A DNA stretch of 64,000 nt. Source: Glandiceps talaboti. Lineage: Eukaryota > Hemichordata > Enteropneusta > Spengelidae. Location of the stretch: assembly GCF_964340395.1 (NCBI RefSeq), contig NC_135554.1, positions 7,707,975-7,771,974 of the forward strand. Direction: 5' to 3'. Positions within the stretch are counted from its first letter, which is position 1. The number at the start of each line of letters is the position of its first letter. The notes below the pieces were generated by a model. It had not been told where the DNA came from and did not search any database. It was given only the letters and a program-made list of their open reading frames with translations. A program made the position numbers and the translations under genes. Shown piece by piece: positions 27,101 to 33,289 of the stretch.

Positions 27101-27777
27101 CTAGCAGCTGGATCGCAAGTCAGTCGGTTGCTAGAGTCTTCTACAATGTCACAAGTCTCACCTATAAATGTCGCATGGGAGAGATATAACGTTTAAAGTT
27201 CACTATATCATATAAGTGGGCAAGAATGAAAACAATAGTTAAAGTGAATCCAAATTACGTAAATGGAGTTGGCACAATCATGAGCACTGTGCGTGTGGAG
27301 AAGTCGTGTGTTGTTAAGCTATCGAAAGTAACTTTAAAGGGTCGTTAGTTTTGATTGCACTTAAGCTAATTGTAGAAGTAAAACTAACACCGTACACAAG
27401 TATTGTATGGTTGGCATGCCGAAATATACGGAAAAGGATGATATTCTTGTCAACTGCGATTATTGAGAAATGTGTAAATGTATAAATAATTGACGAACAT
27501 CTATTTATAAAAATACTTATTATGTAGCTTGAGATCTGTCTGTCTCTCTGTCTGTATTTCAGTTTGACGGGCGGACTGACTGGCTGACTGTCCGTTCGTC
27601 CATTTGTATGTCCGGTCGTCTACCTGTGTGCCTGCCTGCATGTATTATATGTATGTACGTGTGTATGCATGTGGTATAATGTGAGTGTAATAAACTATAC
27701 CTACCTTTAATGTACACATTTGACCAGCTATGCAATGCCAGTATAACAATGATAACTGCAGCCGAGCACCTCATCAT
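56..27777 (-). CDS. Trefoil/EGF/Ig/FN3 receptor-type protein tyrosine phosphatase (23 exons, 3' end beyond window)
   Basis: Predicted single-pass type I membrane receptor that removes phosphate from tyrosines in the cytoplasm. I joined 23 exons by GT-AG sites; every junction agrees in phase and the total is 3462 nt, or 1154 codons with no stop. Domain order by approximate residue: signal peptide 1-24, trefoil domains 25-71, 72-116 and 117-159, 8-Cys EGF 160-203, Ig-like 204-300, FN3 domains 301-404, 405-506, 507-607 and 608-712, transmembrane helix about 723-749, juxtamembrane 751-865, PTP domain from 866. Catalytic Cys is residue 1058 and the WPD-loop Asp is 1026. After the Q-loop (VQTLDQ) the chain runs into a D1-D2 linker of the R2A/R2B RPTP type, so a second PTP domain probably follows outside the window. 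The family and catalysis are well known; ligand and role are not deducible. I recall no described RPTP with trefoil domains. Alternative exons and UTRs cannot be judged from the sequence. Confidence 0.9.
494..629 (-). CDS. RPTP exon 22: P-loop SAGVGRTG and Q-loop
   Basis: A 136-nt exon completing [12 protein letters not shown]; all P-loop residues including the Arg are present, so domain 1 should be catalytically active. It continues to [11 protein letters not shown], the Q-loop Gln. Donor GTACGT. Confidence 0.95.
1152..1306 (-). CDS. RPTP exon 21: WPD loop and catalytic Cys
   Basis: A 155-nt exon. It has [12 protein letters not shown] with the general-acid Asp (residue 1026) and ends VVHC plus two bases of Ser, so the intron interrupts the signature motif just after the nucleophilic Cys (1058). 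The Asp-to-Cys spacing of 32 equals that in LAR-type D1 domains. Confidence 0.95.
1714..1839 (-). CDS. RPTP exon 20: PTP domain, KCVKYWPD region
   Basis: A 126-nt phase 0-0 exon beginning EKCVKYWPD, the conserved KC.qYWP block, followed by YGDISVKNV and the strand before the WPD loop. Donor GTAAGC. Confidence 0.93.
2050..2147 (-). CDS. RPTP exon 19: PTP domain, WRMVW region
   Basis: A 98-nt exon with [12 protein letters not shown] and [12 protein letters not shown], the standard GP..T..DFWrMvWe....iVMltnl block. Donor GTGAGG, phase 0. Confidence 0.93.
2215..2263. repeat. (TTTA)n microsatellite
   Basis: About twelve TTTA units within the intron between RPTP exons 18 and 19. Short reading frames across it ([10 protein letters not shown]) are repeat artefacts. 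Confidence 0.95.
3036..3072 (-). CDS. RPTP exon 18: PTP domain micro-exon
   Basis: A 37-nt exon coding [12 protein letters not shown] and one base of the next Gly, matching GY..[10 protein letters not shown] of the family. Acceptor TTTACAG, donor GTAAGT. The preceding intron is almost entirely one mobile element. Confidence 0.9.
3232..4314 (+). mobile_element. Hairpin-ended element with tandem ~150-bp cores (DINE-1/pearl-like), copy 1
   Basis: It begins CCAGATTTAAACTGAA, then a CCCGTAAGG box, and carries several diverged ~150-bp tandem cores, each with an AAGATATAGCCTAATTA block and an ATTATGCAAATT block. It ends in a (GACA)n tract at 4228-4262 and a perfect terminal hairpin, ACCTCCCGTA/TACGGGAGGT, at 4286-4309. 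The CCCGTAAGG box near the left end is the inverse of the right terminal hairpin arm. No coding capacity. The plan (core tandem repeats, tetranucleotide microsatellite, terminal hairpin) is that of non-autonomous Helitron-like pearl/DINE-1 elements, though the canonical CTRR end is not seen. It fills most of the intron between RPTP exons 17 and 18. Confidence 0.75.
4377..4453 (-). CDS. RPTP exon 17: PTP domain DHSRV / DYINASYIN
   Basis: A 77-nt exon carrying the highly conserved DHSRVIL and DYINASYIN motifs. The Tyr of YDHSR is split between exons 16 and 17 (T|AT). Donor GTAGGC. Confidence 0.92.
4869..8049. mobile_element. Foldback DNA element I with ~500-bp inverted arms, TTAA target site
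   Basis: Inverted arms about 93% alike over the outer 100 bp begin AGGTGATTCAA and extend about 490 bp (4869-5362 and 7565-8049). With an internal gap for a LINE insertion they go on to about 6345 and 7370. TTAA directly flanks both ends (4865-4868 and 8050-8053), the target duplication of piggyBac-type transposases. The middle (about 6350-7360) has no recognisable transposase; a 123-codon minus frame at 7118-7489 matches nothing I know. Probably non-autonomous. It lies inside the intron between RPTP exons 16 and 17. Confidence 0.75.
5460..6255 (+). mobile_element. 5'-truncated LINE 3' end inside foldback element I
   Basis: The frame to 5814 codes a typical C-terminus of a CR1/L2/Jockey-group reverse transcriptase ORF ([26 protein letters not shown]). 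A 3' UTR with a (GTTT)n run and an (ATT)n tail at about 6233-6255 follows. It interrupts the left arm of foldback element I, since the right arm runs through the equivalent point without it. Confidence 0.8.
8085..8172 (-). CDS. RPTP exon 16: PTP domain, pTyr-recognition loop
   Basis: An 88-nt exon encoding the LLP...KNRFRNIMA section, equivalent to KNRYKNILA in other PTPs. The usual Tyr of the phosphotyrosine-recognition loop is Phe. The acceptor (AAAG) is weak by eye but the phase fits both sides. Its donor lies only 34 bp from the edge of a large foldback element in the following intron. Confidence 0.82.
8973..9044. repeat. (TA)n microsatellite
   Basis: About 35 TA units in the intron between RPTP exons 15 and 16. 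Confidence 0.98.
9123..9409 (-). CDS. RPTP exon 15: proline-rich juxtamembrane and PTP wedge
   Basis: A 287-nt exon. It contains an NPYV motif (ENPYVNV), a proline-rich PxxP-type stretch ([10 protein letters not shown]) that could bind SH3 domains, and the helical wedge ending in FKAEYE, the usual start of an RPTP catalytic domain. The donor GTAAAT directly after GAG was chosen because only phase 0 joins exon 16 without a stop; a better-looking GTAAGT lies 17 nt further on but gives the wrong phase. Confidence 0.8.
9609..9664 (-). CDS. RPTP exon 14: basic juxtamembrane segment
   Basis: A 56-nt exon coding [18 protein letters not shown]. The basic start completes the membrane stop-transfer signal left by exon 13 and places the C-terminal side in the cytoplasm. 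Acceptor TTTTCAG, donor GTAATT. Confidence 0.8.
9988..10157. repeat. (ACTC)n/(CA)n compound microsatellite
   Basis: Imperfect ACTC tetranucleotides interrupted by a CA run and CGCA units, in the intron between RPTP exons 13 and 14. Confidence 0.95.
10362..10476 (-). CDS. RPTP exon 13: transmembrane segment
   Basis: A 115-nt exon. A Pro/Ser/Thr linker (SPPTSPP) precedes about 27 hydrophobic residues containing [13 protein letters not shown], followed by LRR as stop-transfer. Small-residue packing motifs (GVVGG) sit in the N-terminal half of the helix. Donor CG|GTAATA. Confidence 0.88.
10916..10979 (-). CDS. RPTP exon 12: FN3 domain 4, last strand and membrane-proximal stalk
   Basis: A 64-nt exon. 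It finishes the fourth FN3 domain (VTAGNSCC) and adds a small Ala/Gly/Ser/Thr-rich stalk. Donor C|GTAAGT. Confidence 0.82.
11138..11388 (-). CDS. RPTP exon 11: FN3 domain 4, first part
   Basis: A 251-nt exon with the B-strand ATWYPP, C-strand YVLFYW and [10 protein letters not shown]. It ends in phase 0 at a GTATGA donor and continues in exon 12. Confidence 0.88.
11642..11944 (-). CDS. RPTP exon 10: fibronectin III domain 3
   Basis: A 303-nt phase 1-1 exon, one whole FN3 module: STWSHP at the B strand, YEVVYEQ at the C strand, [14 protein letters not shown] at the F strand. Donor A|GTGAGT. Confidence 0.88.
12525..12768 (-). CDS. RPTP exon 9: FN3 domain 2, second part
   Basis: A 244-nt exon completing the second FN3 domain: YTVHHRL in the C strand, [15 protein letters not shown] in the F strand. 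The CD loop carries NGS and the G strand NRT, both potential glycosylation sites. Donor C|GTAAGT. Confidence 0.86.
12875..12973. repeat. (TA)n microsatellite
   Basis: About 45 TA units in the intron that splits FN3 domain 2 of the RPTP gene. Confidence 0.98.
13083..13252. repeat. Palindromic MITE-like hairpin
   Basis: Arms of about 72 bp (13083-13154 and 13179-13252) are inverted copies with few mismatches around a 24-bp loop. The sequence shared by both arms includes TTATTTACCTCTATTT and GTGTCGTTTGTTTT. Probably a short foldback transposon in the intron between RPTP exons 8 and 9. Confidence 0.75.
13367..13428 (-). CDS. RPTP exon 8: FN3 domain 2, first part
   Basis: A 62-nt exon that starts in phase 1 and ends in phase 0 after VMWE, the B-strand Trp of the module. 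It continues in exon 9. Splitting one FN3 module across two exons after the B strand is common in RPTP genes. Confidence 0.82.
13708..14019 (-). CDS. RPTP exon 7: fibronectin III domain 1
   Basis: A 312-nt phase 1-1 exon coding one entire FN3 module. It contains the B-strand Trp (VNWNSW), the C-strand YEVWYR and the conserved [14 protein letters not shown] turn. Donor T|GTAAGT leaves a Cys codon split with exon 8. Confidence 0.88.
14602..14892 (-). CDS. RPTP exon 6: Ig-like domain
   Basis: A 291-nt phase 1-1 exon, about 97 residues. Two Cys (FICSVAY and VTCVATY) are separated by roughly 60 residues as in an Ig fold, and NVTC gives a likely N-glycosylation site. The usual Trp after Cys1 is not evident and the G strand is short, so this is a diverged Ig module. 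Its place between EGF and FN3 resembles the Tie-receptor order. Confidence 0.7.
15136..15182. repeat. (TTA)n microsatellite
   Basis: About 15 TTA units in the intron between RPTP exons 5 and 6; a poly-Asn reading frame over it is an artefact. Confidence 0.95.
15646..15777 (-). CDS. RPTP exon 5: 8-Cys EGF-like domain
   Basis: A 132-nt phase 1-1 exon with eight Cys, including [12 protein letters not shown]-like spacing and the closing GFIGQNC. This is the laminin/MEGF/Tie type of EGF module, not the 6-Cys type. The acceptor CAAG at 15779-15778 was preferred to a pyrimidine-rich CAG some 25 nt upstream, because only it gives phase 1 to match exon 4. Confidence 0.8.
17150..17400 (+). repeat. Decayed core units of the hairpin-ended family
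   Basis: Two diverged copies of the ~150-bp core are recognisable by a GAAATTGAAGTTTGCATTCTT block followed by TATAGCCTA and AATTATGC. No terminal hairpin remains. Confidence 0.5.
17870..18000 (+). repeat. Dispersed repeat, shared with 62830-62950
   Basis: A stretch around AATGTATTGAAC and CACGTCACC followed by CTC, ACGTGAG and TGTATCTTGTAT recurs in the same orientation near 62.9 kb. Possibly the 3' end of a SINE or LINE; no coding sequence. Confidence 0.5.
20130..20610 (+). repeat. Dispersed repeat related to inner arm of foldback element II
   Basis: Matches 48120-48590 at high similarity over almost 500 bp, including the GCACCACGACAGTGA palindrome box and AATAATTATTTCAGGCGATC. No inverted partner was found nearby, so this is a partial copy. 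Confidence 0.65.
21200..21510 (+). repeat. Direct repeat, copy A (partner 23620-23945)
   Basis: Roughly 70% similar to 23620-23945 by eye. Shared anchors are TTTTAAACTAAATT, GAGAAACCAC and GCTTGACCTCGCGA. The two copies bracket RPTP exons 3 and 4. Confidence 0.6.
21605..21751. repeat. Long near-perfect palindrome
   Basis: Two arms of about 68 bp (21605-21669 and 21683-21751) are almost exact inverted copies around a 13-bp loop; the arm contains TTACGTCATAATGCTCC. It should form a very stable cruciform. Probably a palindromic MITE. Confidence 0.8.
22573..22669. repeat. Inverted repeat (hairpin)
   Basis: Arms containing CGAGGTGTTGTC and GATATCGCA pair with GACAACACCTCG and TGCGATATC, separated by about 40 bp. 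Confidence 0.65.
22716..22844 (-). CDS. RPTP exon 4: trefoil domain 3
   Basis: A 129-nt phase 1-1 exon. This is the clearest trefoil domain: [12 protein letters not shown], then DDC, GCCYD and IPNCF, matching the family pattern C..xP..R..CG....C...GCC.D....P.CF. Donor G|GTAAGC. Its phase and the downstream EGF exon fit directly, so no additional exon is needed in the 6.9-kb intron that follows. Confidence 0.9.
23199..23333 (-). CDS. RPTP exon 3: trefoil domain 2
   Basis: A 135-nt phase 1-1 exon encoding a six-Cys trefoil module with SSSCG, DC, GCCW and YCF motifs in the order expected for a P-type domain. Acceptor CATAG; donor GTAAGT. The previous exon leaves A and this one supplies AG, giving Lys at the junction. 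Confidence 0.88.
23384..23474. repeat. (AATC)n/(AGTC)n microsatellite
   Basis: Imperfect AATC units merging into AGTC units. Confidence 0.95.
23620..23945 (+). repeat. Direct repeat, copy B (partner 21200-21510)
   Basis: Diverged copy of the sequence at 21.2-21.5 kb in the same orientation, on the other side of RPTP exons 3 and 4. Confidence 0.6.
25920..26610 (+). pseudogene. Decayed non-LTR reverse transcriptase fragment with GGT expansion
   Basis: The plus frame shows RT blocks in the right order: [20 protein letters not shown] (usual GVLQGDTLAPF), DFADDSVLL with the catalytic ADD, then the thumb region with EKDI, IW and a KRRF-like block. Stops and frame changes from about 26280 on make it a pseudogene. 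A (GGT)n run at 25983-26022 sits at the codon of a conserved PDG motif. No 5' or 3' ends were found. Confidence 0.7.
27021..27161 (-). CDS. RPTP exon 2: trefoil domain 1
   Basis: A 141-nt exon with phase 1 at both ends. The peptide has the six-Cys P-type pattern C-x(9)-C, a third Cys, the CC pair (HCCFD) and a last Cys in IPKC. The Arg before Cys2 (NRLTC) matches the family R-x-x-C. The CG usually following Cys2 is replaced by CD, so this is the most diverged of the three. Acceptor TATAG, donor GTAAGG. Confidence 0.85.
27541..27660. repeat. Low-complexity TGTC/TGTG-rich tract
   Basis: Irregular TGTC, CTGT and ATGT units in intron 1 of the RPTP gene, just 3' of exon 1 on the transcribed strand. 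Confidence 0.7.
27705..27777 (-). CDS. RPTP exon 1: start codon and signal peptide
   Basis: Begins with tandem ATG codons; the first in-frame ATG is at 27777. It encodes a hydrophobic leader of 24 codons (core [13 protein letters not shown]) with few charges, as expected for secretion. The donor follows as G|GTAGGT in phase 1. In-frame sequence further upstream has no ATG, which supports this start. No clear TATA box is visible just upstream. Confidence 0.8.
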
Positions 27778-29095
27778 TTCTACCAATGTCAGCAGGCAAC
27801 TCTTACCCTTAGAGGTTCTGATAATCTTGATTGACCAATCCCTAAAATACCTGCCCAAAAGTGTTTCTGATCAATGTTAATTGAATATGCAGTGTGTTCA
27901 CTTTAAACATATGCAGCGGGCGGCTCAATATGCTATATCGAGATCCTAATTGAGGGTGCAGCTATTACCGTGTGTGTGTCTCATGTTCCCCCCAAATGCA
28001 AGTCAACTCACATACGTCACTTTATTACCCACTAAATTCAGTTGTAATAAACTGGTTGAATGTACTAAAACGGGGGTATTGACTCCATATTGTGATCGAA
28101 TAGAACATGGATTCTGGATACATTTGTTTCCTTTTGATTTCGTGTAAAAATGTAAGTTGATTTGTTTAGGTCTTGTGATTTTGTCTGCGATCAACACATT
28201 CTTTTTTCAAACAGTTGCGATGTTATCCAGCCAAAACAAATTTTGGCTCAAACGCTTGACCCTGTAAAAGAATTGTTTGTAATGTTACATTGAATTACAA
28301 ACTGCATGCGGACAGCCCTAGCGTCAACCTGTGGTACAAGTGCTAATGATTACATTACCGAGGTTGATCTGTTTTGTGGTAATAGTTAGGGAGCCTTCAA
28401 TATTTACGGTTGGGGGGGGATTAGGGGGAGTGGTTTCACTCTTTAATTTGACTTATTGACTCATATTTTAGAAAATGGGATTAGGTGGAGGATCACATTT
28501 AGCCGATATCACCTCTTTGTCTATCTCGTCGTGAGCCATGATTCTGCAATGTGACGCGAGTAGTAAGACTAGTGTCACGTTACGGAAAATGTGTTCAATA
28601 TCTCATATAACCTCTATCATTTCCCTTCTGATGCACTGAGTTTCATGTGTTGTAAAGTACAATCACACAATGTCACACAACCTCCGTAAACACACTACGT
28701 ACATTCGTTTCGGAACCCCCCCCCCCCCATAAACGAATATTTACAAGTGCAGCATCGACACATTTATATATAATGTAATTAACCATGATGGAAATTGTAG
28801 CATTCACAAAACTTCGATCGATGCAATGTAGAAACATGTTGGTAAACACATTAAAATACTACCAGAAAAGAGTGACTTTTCTTTCAAAATTTGATTAGAA
28901 GAGTGAAAATGAAGTTCGGCAATTGCGTAGACGCGACCCCGCCCACCCCACCAAAAAAAACCCGACAGATAGACATGTCAACTATATTACTTGGACAAAA
29001 AAAACTGTTTTGTTCAGGTTCCCTCATCCCCCATATTGACAATATACACAATCTCATTATTGAGACAACTTGTCATTACATCTTTCTGGCCGAAT
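27778..29095. promoter_or_regulatory. Upstream region of the RPTP gene
   Basis: Sequence 5' of the RPTP start codon. No TATA box, CpG-rich island or gene is evident. Contains short C homopolymers at about 28718-28729 and 28924-28960. The transcription start cannot be placed. Confidence 0.3.
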
Positions 29096-29096
29096 G

Positions 29097-29690
29097 AAGG
29101 CGTGACAGTAGAAAACAGTTCACTAGAGTGCAATATGATTTAAATATCAATATATACGTTTGAGTAATTTGGTTTAGTCCACTTTTTTTTTCTAAGGTCA
29201 CACAAAGGTCACACAATATCATGAGGTCACGTCTATTTCTGGTCTGCTTAGCAAATAGATACCGATGATGTCCATGAAATTTTCAATTTATCTAATGTCT
29301 GACGCCATGCTACTATACAAATAGTTAGTAATATGCATTGCATTGTGTTATGATATAAATAAACAGTTTGAATTGAAAGGGAAATATGTATCTAGAGTAT
29401 GTGCGTGTTAGGTGCTGTTGTGCAATGTTGTACGATGTTTAGTGACTTGCCGTCGGCATTCTGAAAAAAGGAAACATAACATAACTTACGTAGTATAACT
29501 GTGGAAAATCTATTTAAAAATGATAGTACGTTTTTGATGGGCGATAATAGTCTCTAAATTCAAATCAGTTGAATTTGGAAACCAAAGACTTTGTTTGGAT
29601 TTGGCACGATGGTTTATCTAAGCAGCCATGATCCAATGATTGTCCTTGAAAGCGTACTACTGTCTGCAATTGAACTAAATGACTTGACAA
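29097..29690. repeat. Segmental duplication block a (partner 51590-52500)
   Basis: Collinear similarity with 51.6-52.5 kb: anchors include TCAATATATACG, AAGGTCACACAAAGGTCACA, ATTGCATTGTGTTA and AACATAACTTAC. The second copy contains an added (CA)n(CT)n tract. No convincing ORF in either copy. Confidence 0.65.
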
Positions 29691-29767
29691 CACAAGATCC
29701 AGGGAAGAGCAGAAATGAAAAATGCATTGTGTTCAGCATGTTGTTAAATCAACTGTAGGTTATTTAA

Positions 29768-29910
29768 GCAATAAACCACCCCCTGGGGATGGTATACCAA
29801 GAGGTTTTGACCAGTGAACGAAATATATGCACGAGCGATAGCGAGTGCATATATTGAGTTCACTGGTCAAAACCGAGTGGTATACCTTCCCCAGGGGGTG
29901 GTTTATCGCT
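29768..29910. repeat. Palindromic MITE-like hairpin
   Basis: Arms of 66 bp (29768-29833 and 29845-29910) match as inverted copies with few differences around an 11-bp loop; the arm includes AAACCACCCCCTGGGGA and TTTTGACCAGTGAAC. It adjoins the left terminal repeat of the element at 29913-32766. Confidence 0.8.
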
Positions 29911-29937
29911 ATTATATTATACCAGTATATTGAAAAT

Positions 29938-31888
29938 ATCGGAAACAAGATAAGAATTACTGAAAACCTACACAATGCTAGCAAAGTCTGGAAAAGGATT
30001 AATGATCTATTAAATCCTCGTTGCACTACTCTCCCAGCTCACGACGACCCGTTACCTCTTGCCAATAACTTCAACCAGTACTTTGCCAATGTAGGTACAC
30101 GCATTCAAGAAGAAATAAACACTGTTGAACCTTTACTAGATCACATCAAAATGCCACAGACTAGTTTTCAACTTTCTAAGGTCACAGAACAACAAGTAAC
30201 CTCTGCCTTATCGGCATTGCCATCCAATAAGTCTTCATCACCGAATGATATTAACTGTAAGTTAATCAAACTGTCAATTCCAGCTATTGTTCCTTCATTG
30301 ACATGTATATTTAACAAGTCTATTTCTCAGGGTATTGTACCAACTGATTGGAAAAAAGCTACAATTATTCCAATTTATAAAAAGGGCAAGCGTGATAAAC
30401 AAGATGTTTCCAATTACCGCCCTATTTCTCTACTCCCCACTCTCTCAAAAGTTCTTGAACGTTTAGTCTGCAATCAACTTATTAGTTACTTAGATTCAAA
30501 TAATATCCTCCATCCAACTTTTTCTGGTTTCCGTCCAAAACATTCGACAGCTACATTATTACAGCGTATGTGTGATGATATACTTGATAACATGTTCAAT
30601 AGGAAAATTTCATCTCTTCTTATGTTAGACCTTTCAAAGGCGTTTGATTCAGTCAATCACACTATCCTTCTCAGTAAACTTCAACGTTACAACTTTCATC
30701 CATCTGCAGTTCAGTGGTTCAGAAGTTACCTATCAGGTAGAACTCAAAGTGTAAAAGTTGGCAACATATCTTCAAATTGTATTCAGGTCAAAACTGGAGT
30801 ACCTCAAGGCAGTGTCTGTGGACCTTTATTATTTGCACTATATATTAATGACCTTCCTACTTGGCTTCACTCAAACACTCCAATTTATGGTTTTGCAGAT
30901 GACATCAATATTCTGAAAAACAGTACCATTGCCGATATTGATGTACTTCACAATGACTTAAAATACGAAATTAATCGTTTAACTACATGGTTCCATGCAA
31001 ATACTTTGAAACCAAATATCTCTAAATATCAGTATATGTTCTTCGGTACACGTCAACAACTAAAGAAAATACCAAATCACATTAATTCTCTGTCCTTTCA
31101 AGATATTACTATCAAAGCTACTAAGTCTGCTACCTGCTTAGGCTTGAAACTGGACCCTGAACTCAGTTGGTCAAACCATGTGTCTTATCTCCGTAGGGCA
31201 TGTGGTTTCCGTCTAACAAGACTGGCACGTGTTAGGCGTTGTATACCGGAAAAAGTCAGAAAGAATGTAATAGCTGCTACTGTCTTCTCCCTTTTAGACT
31301 ACTGTGACACAGTCTTTTCTAATTGTAATCTCACTTTGAAAAGTAGTCTTCAAGGTATCATAAATTTTGCTGTACGAATTCAATGTGGCCTTAAAAAATC
31401 AGACCATGTAACACTTGCCAGAAATTCTCTAAATTGGCCAACTATTCAGGAAAGACACGATCAACACTTCAAAAATATTGTCAGTAAATGTATAAGCAAA
31501 AAAGTACCACTCTATTTATCTGATCTTGTCACCAAAAACTCAACAATACACCAATACAATACTCGGACCAAATACCACATTCCAAAGGCACACAGTCGTT
31601 CTTTCAAATACCGCTCATGTATTTCCGCAAATACGACTACTTAGTAAACACTTAGTTTTTAATGTCTTAAACCGTTTTTAACTTCATAATTCTAGCATCT
31701 CTCGTGTTTTACTTTTTATAACTTTTATTTTATCTTTGTACTCTGCCCTGTAAATTTTGTTACTCTCCCATATTTTTAAATTATGTGTCTTTGTATTTTA
31801 ACGTATGTTTTGTATTTTTATATTCAATGCATGAAAATCCATTTATGGATGCATTGACCTAGAGTAATAAATCAAATCAAAATCAAAC
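29938..31888 (+). mobile_element. 5'-truncated LINE with intact reverse transcriptase frame
   Basis: An open frame to 31644 codes a complete RT core: NYRPISLLP, GFRPKHSTATLL, LDLSKAFDSV, TGVPQGSVCGPLLF and the catalytic FADD (Phe instead of the usual Tyr), then thumb and C-terminal regions. The endonuclease domain is missing because of 5' truncation. The frame runs upstream through the adjacent hairpin by chance. The 3' UTR ends in short ATCAA units at about 31867-31888. The motifs place it in the CR1/L2/Jockey assemblage; I cannot assign the clade by eye. Confidence 0.85.
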
Positions 31889-32310
31889 TAACGTTTTCTC
31901 GTTTCATATGCGCCTCTGTGTCTAATTTGCATAACAATAACGCTGCTTTTCAAGACAGCTGATCTTGGCCTCAATGTGAACGTCGTGCAGCGACTGGATT
32001 TATTTTATCTGCTCGTCGTTTCTAGGGATAATCTGTACATTGATCGGCTCATTAAAAGTGCACAGTGATGAATAAACAACCTGTTTGACTCAAGGTATAA
32101 ACTTGAAGTGGTTTATTAAATACAGCGTGCTTCGATCGTTCCCGGCCGAATTCGCGACTCGGTGAAGTGAGACGATAGGCATGGCGGCAGGTTGATATTT
32201 ACAATGTATTTATATTACTGGAAGTTACGTCAGTAGATTTTCGGGTTTGAGGATTTCCCTCTCGGATTGATGACTGATACTCTAGGACAGGATCCCAGAC
32301 AAATTTCTAT

Positions 32311-32577
32311 TTAGATTAATGGTAAGTCGGCCAGTGTAACCTCTTTCACTTGCTTCATTTTTATGACAGGACAGGACACTGAGCTCACCAATGTTTCCAC
32401 TCCAGCCGCGCCAAGGCTGGGACCGCGACCGATCTCGTGCATGCCTAGCGCCTTGACCTTAGTACATGTAGTAGGCGATGATTTGAACAAATACGCAATG
32501 ACTGGGTTGCTTTCGAAATTTCCTTCATAATTTCTCATAAAATATTGTCTCATTGAGAGAAAATCCTCCTCTGACAA
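32311..32577 (-). CDS. Unrecognised small ORF near the right end of the TIR element
   Basis: An 88-codon frame, open for about 20 more codons upstream to an acidic start (DTDSELFELSEEDF). No family recognised. It could be a first exon of a transposon-encoded protein, since it points inward from the 32.77-kb terminal repeat, or a chance frame. Confidence 0.2.
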   Translation of the reverse strand: MSEEDFLSMRQYFMRNYEGNFESNPVIAYLFKSSPTTCTKVKALGMHEIGRGPSLGAAGVETLVSSVSCPVIKMKQVKEVTLADLPLI

Positions 32578-32777
32578 TTCGAAGAGTTCACTATCAGTAT
32601 CACGGCGGACTACAACTCAACGCTCGTAGGCGAACAAAATTTGGACGCGTGCCAGCAGTGCATTATCGTACCAGCAGTGCATTATCACTCGTTCTATACG
32701 CGCTAGTTCGATGTCTAGACCAATCAGATCCCTCGATTTCCACCATCAATATACTGGTATAATATAATTTTCAATAC

Positions 32778-33038
32778 TTATAAAAGCGTGTTATTAACGC
32801 AGTACAGTATTAGCATTGTCAATGTACAGTGGTGGTTAAAACTTAACAACTCTTTAGACCAATTGTCGAAATGTATGACCGGTTGGTTATTCACTAGTAC
32901 TGCATCATCACTGTAAACTTTGAAGCCACCCTGCACATCCTCGTAGCCGCAATTTAAGAAAGTCCTTGGTCGACAATTCTGTTGGTGTAATAGGAAGCTT
33001 ACTATGATCACAAACTTCCAGAGGTACAGTTGAAACAT
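32778..33038 (-). CDS. Hypothetical small secreted protein or first exon
   Basis: 86 codons from ATG to stop. The N-terminus is a good signal peptide (MFQLYLWKFVIIVSFLL), followed by a short Cys-containing part with NCGYEDVQGGF and NNQPVIHFDN. No domain recognised. Related DNA occurs at 44700-44880, where the ATG is lost and stops interrupt the frame, and at about 52690-52760, where NNQPVIQFDN is still readable. That suggests a duplicated coding segment under decay. It could be only one exon of a longer gene. Confidence 0.3.
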   Translation of the reverse strand: MFQLYLWKFVIIVSFLLHQQNCRPRTFLNCGYEDVQGGFKVYSDDAVLVNNQPVIHFDNWSKELLSFNHHCTLTMLILYCVNNTLL

Positions 33039-33289
33039 AGTGTTGTCAGTAAGAATTAGTTCTGGCCATATCCACCAAACAAATGCCTACCAATTCCATT
33101 ACGTTTGACCATATGGTTCTGTGGAATATGGTGACACAGACAGACCCCCCTCAAACACACACACGTGCGTGCATGTTATGACACTATATGTAAAACCAAT
33201 TATTTGCATAGTGTTAATCTTTGACTAGATATAAATTTATTCAAAAATGTAAGGAGTATAACATTGCTAGTGTCATGAACGCTATTTTA

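Larger units (their letters stand above)
29913..32766. mobile_element. Putative DNA element with perfect 20-bp terminal inverted repeats
   Basis: TATATTATACCAGTATATTG at 29913-29932 recurs exactly inverted at 32747-32766. Between them are a LINE (29938-31888) and about 860 bp of other sequence with an 88-codon minus frame and a 17-bp direct repeat (CCAGCAGTGCATTATC, about 32653-32689). Whether the two repeats bound one element, or belong to separate palindromic MITE ends, is not settled. Confidence 0.5.
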
